Assembly (NCBI RefSeq): GCF_049701175.1
Contig: NZ_JBNATW010000038.1
Span: 1 to 19,234, forward strand
Source of the DNA: Thermovenabulum sp049701175
Lineage (GTDB): Bacteria; Bacillota; Thermosediminibacteria; Thermosediminibacterales; Thermosediminibacteraceae
Length of the DNA stretch: 19,234 nt
Reading direction: 5' to 3'
A model generated the notes under the pieces. It saw only the letters and a list, made by a program, of their open reading frames with translations, was not told where the DNA came from and searched no databases. Of this stretch, positions 7,011 to 13,051 are shown in pieces. The position numbers and the translations under genes were made by a program. Position 1 is the stretch's first letter; each line of letters starts with the position of its first letter.

Positions 7011-8138
7011 ATGATACTGCAAGTAAATAAGATGTATTATCCTGATATTGGTGGAGTAGAAACAGTAGTGAAGCAATATTCGGAATATCTGAAACAATTT
7101 GATGAAGTCGTAATTCTTTGTATACATAGGAACTTTAGACTTAGAACTACTGTTGAAAAAATAAATGGGATAACAGTTTATAGATGTGCTTCATGTGGGA
7201 CGTATATGTCAATGCCTATATCTTTAGCGTTTTTCTGGTATTTATTTCGTTTGTCTAAAAGAGCTGACATTATACATTTTCATGAGCCTTTTCCATTGGG
7301 TAGTATAGGGAGTTTATTAATAACTAAGTCAAAAAGGATATTTGTTACTTGGCATAGTGATATTGTAAGACAAAAGATTTTAAAAAAATTTATTGAGTTT
7401 TTCCAAAGAAAGCTTTGTGAAAAAGCAGAAAAGGTTATTGCCACTTCTGAAAGAATGATCGAATTTTCTTCGATTTTAAAAAAGTTCAGAGAAAAGGTTG
7501 TGATTATTCCGTTATCATTAAATAAGGAAGATTATATTAATATTAATAGTTTTGCAGAGACCAATTTAAATTCAGATTTGCTAAATTTACCTGCGAATTA
7601 CGTATTGTTTTTGGGAAGATTATCATATTACAAGGGTTTAGATGTGTTATTAGATGCTATAAGTATTGTAAATGAAAATATACCCTTCGTAATTGCAGGT
7701 GATGGAGAATTAGCAGGAAGTGTTAATGAAAAAATAAAAAAGAGCAATAAGAAAATATATTTTATAAATAGACATGTATCGGAAGAAGAAAAAAAGTATC
7801 TGATTATGCATTCAAAATTCTTGGTTTTTCCTTCAATTCTACCAAGTGAGGCATTTGGAATTATTCAACTTGAAGCTATGGTCTATGGCAAACCAGTAAT
7901 AAACACAAATTTACCGACGGGGGTTCCATGGGTTAGTTTAAATGATGTATCAGGGTTAACTGTAGAACCATCTGATGCTTTTCAACTTGCAAGGGCTATT
8001 GAAAAACTTTATTTTGATGAAGAATTATATAAACGTTTATCAAAAGGTGCTTTGGATAGGTTCAACAAATATTTTGATTCAAAAGTTACAAATGAATTAT
8101 TATATAGTATATATTTCAAAACAAATTGTTCTTCTTAG
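7011..8138 (+). CDS. GT4-family glycosyltransferase
   Basis: A 375-residue GT-B glycosyltransferase. The start MILQVNKMYYPDIGGVE has the GGVE loop of the acceptor domain; INGITVYRCAS follows near residue 55. VTWHSDIVRQK holds the conserved histidine near residue 117. The donor domain shows VLFLGRLSYYKGLDVLLDA, FVIAGDGELAG and SEAFGIIQLEAMVYGKPVI, with E280 and E288 forming E-x7-E. ATG 7011 is preceded by GAGGTG at a spacing of 7; the ATG seven codons upstream at 6990 lacks a ribosome site. No gene overlaps it, and the 270-bp gap before it contains relic sequence, so it may be transcribed by read-through or from an unrecognised promoter. Confidence 0.9.
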   Translation: MILQVNKMYYPDIGGVETVVKQYSEYLKQFDEVVILCIHRNFRLRTTVEKINGITVYRCASCGTYMSMPISLAFFWYLFRLSKRADIIHFHEPFPLGSIGSLLITKSKRIFVTWHSDIVRQKILKKFIEFFQRKLCEKAEKVIATSERMIEFSSILKKFREKVVIIPLSLNKEDYININSFAETNLNSDLLNLPANYVLFLGRLSYYKGLDVLLDAISIVNENIPFVIAGDGELAGSVNEKIKKSNKKIYFINRHVSEEEKKYLIMHSKFLVFPSILPSEAFGIIQLEAMVYGKPVINTNLPTGVPWVSLNDVSGLTVEPSDAFQLARAIEKLYFDEELYKRLSKGALDRFNKYFDSKVTNELLYSIYFKTNCSS

Positions 8139-8178
8139 TTTGGTACGTATAGTTAATTAACTCAAGGGGGATGAATTC

Positions 8179-8474
8179 ATGATAAAGGGATAATACTAGC
8201 AGGAGGTTCGGGGACAAGATTATACTTGTTAACAATAATGACCAGCAAGCAGTTACTGCTAGCATATGGCAAGCCGATGATTTACTGCTCATTATCTACA
8301 CTTATGCTTGCTGGAATAAGAGATATTTTGATAATTACCTCATATAGTTTATTGAATTTCAAGAACTTTCAGGTAGTGAAAGCCGCTTTAGAATTAGTTA
8401 TATTTTTAGAGAAAATATTTGAATTAGAAATCAGTGGAAGCTTTAAATGGGGGAGTTTTTGCTGTAATAATTAA
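8179..8474 (+). pseudogene. rmlA: rmlA/rfbA remnant (glucose-1-phosphate thymidylyltransferase)
   Basis: The intact enzyme makes dTDP-glucose, the first step to dTDP-rhamnose. Here ATG 8179, with ribosome site AAGGGGG, is followed after two extra bases by the frame GIILAGGSGTRLYLLTIMTS, then KQLLLAYGKPMIY and CSLSTLMLAGIRDILIIT. These are the N-terminal nucleotide-binding motifs of RmlA. The start codon is therefore out of frame with the body. After about 55 codons the match becomes poor, and the frame ends at 8474, leaving around one third of a normal length (about 290 residues). No rmlB, rmlC or rmlD is present in the window, so any dTDP-rhamnose route here has been lost or lies elsewhere. 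Confidence 0.85.
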
Positions 8475-8509
8475 TTTTAAGGGGAAAATCTAAATTTTAC
8501 AAAAAATGA

Positions 8510-8890
8510 GCGAAGGCTATTTTTGATTTATCTAATATCTTTGCATTAACTATACATGCTTGACAAAACATAACCATAGAAGAAAATATATTTTTGCATT
8601 AACTTCATTGCATGAAGGGCTTCCAAGAGCAATAATGGAGGCAATGGCAGCAGGTAAACCTATTATTGCCACAAATGTAAGAGGGTATAGAGATTTAGTT
8701 ATAGATGGTGTTAATGGGTACTTAGTTCCTGTAAATGATATAGAGGCAACGGTTAAAGCAATTATAAAATTGACCGAAAATAAAAATTTGAGGGTTAAAA
8801 TGGGAGGAGAGGGTAGAAAAATTATACAGGAATTATGCCATTGAAAAAGTTTTGAAAGAAATGGATGAGATCTATAGGATGTATGTTTAA
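8510..8890 (+). pseudogene. C-terminal half of a GT4 glycosyltransferase, broken
   Basis: The donor-binding end of a GT4 enzyme is recognisable: FALTSLHEGLPRAIMEAM with the E-x7-E pair, then AAGKPIIATNVRGYRDLV and DGVNGYLVP. The preceding bases 8510-8551 encode AKAIFDLSNIFALT, and TTTGCATTAACT is repeated 53 bp later (8540-8551 and 8593-8604). An insertion or duplication of 53 bp thus interrupts the sequence, with a stop inside it. Near 8831 a one-base insertion shifts the frame; the true tail NYAIEKVLKEMDEIYRMYV ends at 8890 in another frame. The N-terminal half is absent, so the gene is dead. Confidence 0.85.
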
Positions 8891-8921
8891 AGTGTTTATT
8901 ACATATTTTGAGGTGTCACCA

Positions 8922-10436
8922 TTGCAAAAAACCGCCTTTATATTAATGATTATATCAATACTATCCAAATTTCTTGGCTTTGCAAGGGAAACGTTTTTAT
9001 CCTATTTTTACGGTGCATCAAGTATAAGCGATGCGTATTTGATATCCCTTACCATCCCTGCAGTAGTTTTTTCCTTTTTAGGAAGCGGGTTGGCTACAAG
9101 CTATATACCTCTTATAAGCGAAATATTGAAAGAAAAAGGGGAAAAAGCTGCAACCAGGTTTACAAATAACCTCGTGAATTTTATTATACTGATTTCAAGC
9201 TTTCTTGTAATAACGGTTTTTATATTTACTACTCCTATTGTAAAGCTTTTTGCATCGGGGTTTAAGGAGGAGGCTTTAAGGATAGCGGTTGCTCTTTCAA
9301 GGATTACCGTTTTCGGGATTTATTTTACAGCACTGACTTATATTTTTAACAGCTTCCTTCAGTTAAATGGGAATTTTGTCATACCTGCCCTTATCGGGTT
9401 TCCTTATAACATTGTGATAATCTTTTCTATAATATTGAGCAGTAAATTAAATAATCTTCTCCTTCTTTCCATCGGAAGCGTTATTGCCATAGCATCCCAA
9501 TTTTTATTTGTTTTACCCTTTTCCTATAAAAAAGGCTTTAGATACGATTTTATACTTGATTTCAAGGATGAATACCTGAAAAAGGTTTCGATTTTAACCC
9601 TTCCCGTTATGCTGGGGACATCGGTAAATCAAATAAATGTCCTTATAGACAGGACCATAGCGTCGGGAATAATAGAGGGCGGTATATCCGCTTTAAATTA
9701 TGCAAATAGGTTAAACGGATTTATTCAGGATATTGTTGTATCCTCCTTGGCTACGGTTATGTACCCTCTTATAACCAAAATGGCAGCATCTAATGATGAA
9801 GAAAACTTTAAAAAAACCCTTGCTGAAAATATAAACCTTATAAATCTCCTTATTGTTCCGGCAACTGTGGGATTGATTATTTTTTCCGTGCCTATTACGA
9901 GGCTTGTTTACGGTAGGGGAGCCTTTGATGAAAGGGCTGTGATATTGACTTCGGGGGCACTTCTTTTTTACTCCTTGGGTATGGTGGGAGTTGGTGCAAG
10001 GAACATCCTCTCAAGGGCTTTTTATTCCATGCAGGATACTAAAACGCCCGTGATAAATTCTATCTATGCGGTTATTATGAATATTATTTTAAACATAGTT
10101 CTTTCAAGGTTCATGGGAATAAGCGGTATTGCGCTGGCTACGAGTATTTCAAATCTTTTCTGCACGGGGCTTTTGTTTATCGGTTTGAGGAAAAAGATAG
10201 GCCCCTTTGGGGTAAAGAATGTGATTATTACTTTTTTTAAAATATCGATTGCTTCTTTGATAATGGGGATTTTAGCGGGATTTTCATATATGAAATTGTT
10301 AAGTTTTTTGGGACAAAATTTATCCCTTTTGGTTTCTATTATCATTGGTGCTTTTTCCTATTTCTTAATAATAATTTTTATGAAAATTGAAGAAGTCGAA
10401 ACCCTTTTATCCAAGGCAAGGAGGCGTTTTTTATGA
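8922..10436 (+). CDS. murJ: MurJ/MviN-type lipid II flippase
   Basis: A 504-residue MOP-superfamily transporter with about 14 predicted membrane helices. Family motifs: SKFLGFARETFLSYFYG at residues 14-30 and SDAYLIS just after, NQINVLIDRTIASGIIEG around residue 245, ALNYANRLNGFIQDIV and ATVMYPLITKMAA. MurJ moves undecaprenyl-linked lipid II across the membrane for peptidoglycan synthesis; relatives in polysaccharide loci may move other lipid-linked units. TTG 8922 is preferred: GAGGTG lies 6 nt upstream and the product starts QKTAFILMII, like other MurJ proteins. The open frame reaches back to ATG 8865, inside the glycosyltransferase relic. Its stop overlaps the galU start (ATGA), so the two form an operon. 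No Wzx gene is visible in the window. Confidence 0.9.
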   Translation: MQKTAFILMIISILSKFLGFARETFLSYFYGASSISDAYLISLTIPAVVFSFLGSGLATSYIPLISEILKEKGEKAATRFTNNLVNFIILISSFLVITVFIFTTPIVKLFASGFKEEALRIAVALSRITVFGIYFTALTYIFNSFLQLNGNFVIPALIGFPYNIVIIFSIILSSKLNNLLLLSIGSVIAIASQFLFVLPFSYKKGFRYDFILDFKDEYLKKVSILTLPVMLGTSVNQINVLIDRTIASGIIEGGISALNYANRLNGFIQDIVVSSLATVMYPLITKMAASNDEENFKKTLAENINLINLLIVPATVGLIIFSVPITRLVYGRGAFDERAVILTSGALLFYSLGMVGVGARNILSRAFYSMQDTKTPVINSIYAVIMNIILNIVLSRFMGISGIALATSISNLFCTGLLFIGLRKKIGPFGVKNVIITFFKISIASLIMGILAGFSYMKLLSFLGQNLSLLVSIIIGAFSYFLIIIFMKIEEVETLLSKARRRFL

Positions 10437-11302
10437 AGATAAAAAAAGCGGTTATTCCTGCTGCAGGGCTTGGGACGAGGTTTTTACCTGCAACCAAGGC
10501 TCAGCCAAAGGAGATGCTTCCTATCATAGACAAGCCCACGATACAGTATATTGTGGAGGAAGCGGTAAAGTCGGGCATAGAGGAAATACTTATAATCACC
10601 GGCAGGAATAAAAGGGCTATTGAGGACCACTTTGACAGGAATGTGGAGCTGGAGCTTGAGCTGAAGAAAAAGGGAAACGGCGAGCTTTTAAAGCTTGTTG
10701 AGGATATATCAAACCTTGCGGATATACACTACATAAGGCAAAAGGAGCCGAGGGGGCTCGGGCATGCGGTTTACTGTGCAAAAACGTTTGTGGGAAATGA
10801 ACCCTTTGCGGTGCTTTTGGGTGATGATGTCATAGATTCAGAGGTGCCCGTACTAAAGCAGATGATCAAGGTCTATGAAAAATATAACTGCAGCATTATA
10901 GGGGTGCAGGAGGTAAAAAGGGAAGATGTGTCAAAATATGGGATAATAGATGCAAAGCCCATAGATGAAAGGATTTACAAGGTGGAAAATCTTATGGAAA
11001 AGCCTCCCGTAGAGGAGGCGCCTTCGAATCTGGCGATACTTGGGAGGTATATTATAACCCCCAGGATTTTCGAGATCCTCGAAAATACCAAGCCCGGCAG
11101 GGGCGGGGAGATCCAGCTCACCGATGCTTTAAAGGAGCTTTTAGACTATGAAGTTATTTACGCTTATAATTTTGAAGGAAAAAGATATGATGTGGGGGAT
11201 AAAATGGGATACCTTGCGGCGACGGTGGAGTTTGCGCTAAAAAGAGAGGATTTAAACGGAGTATTCAGGGATTATTTGATAAATCTTATTTGTAAAAATT
11301 AG
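10433..11302 (+). CDS. galU: UTP-glucose-1-phosphate uridylyltransferase
   Basis: GalU converts UTP and glucose-1-phosphate to UDP-glucose and pyrophosphate in the cytoplasm, supplying glucosyl donors for exopolysaccharide and glycolipid synthesis. The 289-residue length is typical. The nucleotide-binding loop is complete (A10-A-G-L-G-T-R16, then Q24-P-K26-E-M-L-P). Further family motifs are EPRGLGHAVYCAK, LLGDDVI, KVENLMEKPPVEEAPSNLAI, GRYI and GRGGEIQLTDAL. ATG 10433 has a perfect AAGGAGG 8 nt upstream and overlaps the murJ stop. GC content is clearly higher than in the glycosyltransferases to the left, so murJ-galU are probably older residents of the chromosome. A hairpin terminator follows at once. 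A second, diverged galU tail is found 1.2 kb downstream. Confidence 0.97.
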   Translation: MKIKKAVIPAAGLGTRFLPATKAQPKEMLPIIDKPTIQYIVEEAVKSGIEEILIITGRNKRAIEDHFDRNVELELELKKKGNGELLKLVEDISNLADIHYIRQKEPRGLGHAVYCAKTFVGNEPFAVLLGDDVIDSEVPVLKQMIKVYEKYNCSIIGVQEVKREDVSKYGIIDAKPIDERIYKVENLMEKPPVEEAPSNLAILGRYIITPRIFEILENTKPGRGGEIQLTDALKELLDYEVIYAYNFEGKRYDVGDKMGYLAATVEFALKREDLNGVFRDYLINLICKN

Positions 11303-11303
11303 C

Positions 11304-11324
11304 CCGCTTTTGAAGCGGATTTTT
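11304..11324 (+). terminator. Rho-independent terminator of galU
   Basis: CCGCTT (11304-11309) pairs with AAGCGG (11313-11318) around a 3-nt loop, followed by ATTTTT. It begins 2 nt after the galU stop codon. The sequence is nearly the same as the terminator at 17434. Confidence 0.85.
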
Positions 11325-11399
11325 AGGTTTTTGGTCTAAGCTCCAGACATTAAAAAAAAATTTATTTACAAGATTTTAAAAAGATTTTAGTAAATTTTA

Positions 11400-11408
11400 T
11401 GATATAAT
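11400..11408 (+). promoter_or_regulatory. Extended -10 promoter for the small-gene module
   Basis: TGATATAAT is an extended -10 element (TGn plus consensus TATAAT) located 21 bp before the ATG of the DUF3467 relic, with the ribosome site AGGAAGGGG in between. No good -35 hexamer is seen at the right distance, which an extended -10 tolerates. Confidence 0.5.
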
Positions 11409-11429
11409 TAAGTAGGAAGGGGTATAATT

Positions 11430-11693
11430 ATGGAAAATGAGTAAAAAAGAAGTTATTACGCAAATTTAGCTCAAATTGAACTTGGCTTTTATGATATAAG
11501 AATATCTTTCGGAGAAAAGAAAAAAAGAAATCCAGAAATTGCCGATGAGGATATAGATGTAAGAGTTATAATGAGCCCACAACATGCAAAAGAATTTGCT
11601 AATTTATTGATGCAAAATATAAAACAATACGAAGAAATTTTTGGAGAAATAAAAATTCCTTCAAATGATGATAAAAACAAGAATAACAGCTAA
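11430..11693 (+). pseudogene. DUF3467-like small protein with a stop at codon 5
   Basis: ATG 11430, preceded by AGGAAGGGG, opens the frame MENE, then TAA at 11442, and the same frame continues without further stops: KRSYYANLAQIELGFYDIRI, SFGEKK, then RVIMSPQHAKEFANLLMQNI and KQYEEIFGEI to 11693. The body matches DUF3467-type proteins (YSNLa..., R..l.PeHAk.l...L..ni..YE..fG.i), which have unknown function. A single base change (GAA or CAA to TAA) would explain the stop. No ATG, GTG or TTG lies early in the frame after it. The coding part is otherwise well kept, so the mutation may be recent, may be read through, or could be a sequencing error. It heads the module shared with the genes at 11741 and 12105. 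Confidence 0.65.
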
Positions 11694-11740
11694 TTTTAAA
11701 AAGATAAGAATATGTTATTTATGAGAGGGATAAAAAATTT

Positions 11741-12133
11741 ATGAATGATGCAGAGGTAATTTTTACTACATACGATCCATTGAATAGACAAATAATATTA
11801 AAGAGCGATACATGGAGCAACCATATTAGCAAGCATAGTGAAGTAACACCTGATGATATCAGGACGAATATAGAACAACCGGTTTATATAATAAAAAATG
11901 TTAAACCCTTAGAAGACGGAAGTGCACAGATAAAAGTGGATGAAACACGACAAGATTACATAGGATTATTTAAAAATACTCAAACTCAGCGTTTATATAT
12001 TATAAAAACTATAGTTGAATTTAACTCTACTGATAGAGGAGAAGTGGTTACTAATTATATTTTGAGAAAAGCTAGTGAAATCAAATTAGATGGTGGTGTA
12101 GTTTATGATATGTACAAAAGTAAGAATTCCTAG
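11741..12133 (+). CDS. Putative BECR-fold nuclease-like protein
   Basis: A 130-residue soluble protein. The segment DTWSNHISKHSEVTPDDIRT followed by NIEQPVYIIKN resembles the W..HI..HPE....DI..TI..P..I pattern of phage-associated Barnase/EndoU/ColicinE5/RelE-like (BECR) nuclease families; the rest (RLYIIKTIVEF, VVTNYILRK) fits the later beta strands with the usual hydrophobic rhythm. Some members of that fold are RNase toxins, but activity here is not shown. ATG 11741 is preceded by GAGAGGGA about 11 nt upstream. Its 3' end overlaps the start of the DUF2283-like gene by 29 bp, so the pair is likely co-translated. Histidines H28 and H32 are candidate functional residues. An alternative is a structural protein of unknown function. 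Confidence 0.5.
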   Translation: MNDAEVIFTTYDPLNRQIILKSDTWSNHISKHSEVTPDDIRTNIEQPVYIIKNVKPLEDGSAQIKVDETRQDYIGLFKNTQTQRLYIIKTIVEFNSTDRGEVVTNYILRKASEIKLDGGVVYDMYKSKNS

Positions 12134-12374
12134 AGAGGCCTTTGTGTACGACTACGACCGGAAGTACGATATACTTAATATATTTATTGATAAACCTGAT
12201 CCTGCAGTGTCTGAAGAAATATATTATGGTGTGTATCTTTTCATCGATGAGCTTACTGATACAATAATTGGAGCTTCAATTATGGATTACAGCAAGCGTG
12301 ATAAAGAATATATCAGGAAGATATTGCCTTTTGATATTGATTTTAATTATATTAATTCTAAAATAATAAATTAA
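12105..12374 (+). CDS. DUF2283-like small protein, candidate partner of the upstream gene
   Basis: An 89-residue protein. YDYDRKYDILNIFIDKPDPA, then VYLFIDELTDTIIGASIMDY and SKRD, follows the DUF2283 pattern (YD.e.D.LyI.l......e...g...d.d..g.ivGieIld.S.r). These small beta-rich proteins often sit beside toxin or unknown genes; no biochemical role is established that I can name. The first start is ATG 12105, inside the previous gene. A GTG at 12144 with AGAGAGG 5 nt upstream is a credible alternative that would give a 76-residue product. A strong terminator follows, closing the module. If the upstream protein is a toxin, this would be the expected place for an antitoxin. That is inference from arrangement. 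Confidence 0.6.
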   Translation: MICTKVRIPREAFVYDYDRKYDILNIFIDKPDPAVSEEIYYGVYLFIDELTDTIIGASIMDYSKRDKEYIRKILPFDIDFNYINSKIIN

Positions 12375-12392
12375 AATTAACTATGATATATA

Positions 12393-12425
12393 AAAAGCTG
12401 CGCAGATAAAATGCGTGGCTTTTTT
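12393..12425 (+). terminator. Rho-independent terminator of the small-gene module
   Basis: AAAAGCTGCGCA (12393-12404, counting the last A of the run as start) pairs with TGCGTGGCTTTT (12412-12423) through 12 positions including two G-T wobbles, with a 7-nt loop, and the right arm ends in a run of six T. Confidence 0.8.
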
Positions 12426-12440
12426 GTATACAATATAAGT

Positions 12441-12551
12441 GATATAGGGGATAAGATGGGATACCTTTAAGCGACGGTGGAATTTGTCTTTAAAAACGGG
12501 AGGATAAACGGGGACTTCAGGGATTATTTGGTTAATTTGCTTGGAAAGTAA
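12441..12551 (+). pseudogene. galU: Remnant of a second galU 3' end
   Basis: The frame reads DIGDKMGYL, a TAA at 12468, then ATVEFVFKNGRINGDFRDYL and VNLLGK before a stop at 12549. It aligns with the last 36 codons of the galU at 10433-11302, sharing 24 of 36 residues. It is therefore not a recent exact duplication but a diverged paralogue or an imported copy of which only the tail survives. The internal stop replaces an alanine codon (GCG to TAA implies several changes). It is followed by its own GC-rich terminator, just as galU is. Confidence 0.8.
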
Positions 12552-12552
12552 A

Positions 12553-12578
12553 AGCCCGCTTTTTCGCGGGCTATTTTT
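12553..12578. terminator. Bidirectional terminator between galU remnant and PIN relic
   Basis: AGCCCGC (12553-12559) pairs perfectly with GCGGGCT (12566-12572) around a 6-nt loop, followed by ATTTTT on the plus strand. The minus-strand PIN gene stop lies inside the right arm, and on that strand the hairpin is followed by TTT, so it can serve both directions. Confidence 0.8.
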
Positions 12579-12930
12579 CCAGGAGTTTTAAAAACTCATC
12601 AGGAGTAATTGCTTTATTAGTTAGTTTTAAAAATCTTTCATCTCTTGTTACTATATAATCGGCTTTTATTTTTTTTGCACACTGTAACTGGAGTGCATCT
12701 TCAAGATCGTTGAATTCTGAAAATCTAAGCGCTTTTTCTATGTCTTTTTTTGCGATGCTTACCGGCTTTGCAATTTCCATTAAGGTAGTTATAGCTTCTA
12801 TACAGATTTCAAGAGAGAGTTCTTTTCTTAAAAAGTAATAAATATCGGTTATGGCAAAAGAGGCTATGAAAGCCTCTATTTTTTCTTCTTCGGATAATTT
12901 AAAAATTTTATAAGCTGCCTCATCAAAAAG
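12571..12930 (-). pseudogene. VapC-like PIN-domain toxin, N-terminus missing
   Basis: On the minus strand the frame is open for 119 codons from 12930 to the stop at 12571. It reads LFDEAAYKIFKLSEEEKIEA, FIASFAITDIYYFLRKEL, and near the end NDLEDALQLQCAKKIKADYI, VTRDERF, AITPDEFLKLL. This fits a PIN_3-type RNase: the later acidic residues (D and E of DLEDA, D of TRD) are present. A stop codon TAG (12931-12933) directly precedes LFDEAA, where the family has the first strand with its essential aspartate (DTNVILD). That part is gone, so the protein could start only at the internal ATG 12780 (69 residues) and would be inactive. No antitoxin gene is visible upstream. Confidence 0.7.
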
Positions 12931-12945
12931 CTACATTTTCAAAAA

Positions 12946-12963
12946 TATGAAATATATTTCATA
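12946..12963. repeat. Perfect 18-bp palindrome
   Basis: TATGAAATATATTTCATA is identical to its own reverse complement. It lies in the non-coding gap between the divergent PIN relic and the ATPase gene at 13052, a place where an operator for a dimeric repressor would be expected. The AT-rich context makes chance palindromes somewhat more likely. Confidence 0.45.
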
Positions 12964-13002
12964 AAATAAGCTAAAAAATAATAACTATAATTTATATTTT
13001 TA

Positions 13003-13030
13003 TTGTAAAAATCATAAATACGGTTATAAT
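13003..13030 (+). promoter_or_regulatory. Sigma-A type promoter of the AAA_14/DUF4143 gene
   Basis: TTGTAA (13003-13008) and TATAAT (13025-13030) are separated by 16 bp; the -10 box lies just 6 bp before the AGGAGGTG ribosome site, so the leader would be very short. Confidence 0.55.
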
Positions 13031-13051
13031 ATATATAGGAGGTGCATAATA

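Noticed and set aside
7975..8160. Plus-strand open frame of 61 codons overlapping the 3' end of the GT at 7011
   Set aside because: Frame shadow of the GT tail with no family resemblance and no ribosome site.
10064..10345. Minus-strand open frame inside murJ
   Set aside because: Antisense of hydrophobic helices; no independent signal.
10387..10611. Plus-strand open frame crossing murJ and galU
   Set aside because: It is the +1 shadow of the murJ end and galU start; both real genes have full motif support.
11489..11680. Minus-strand open frame of 63 codons
   Set aside because: Opposite strand of the DUF3467-like frame, which has the family motifs.
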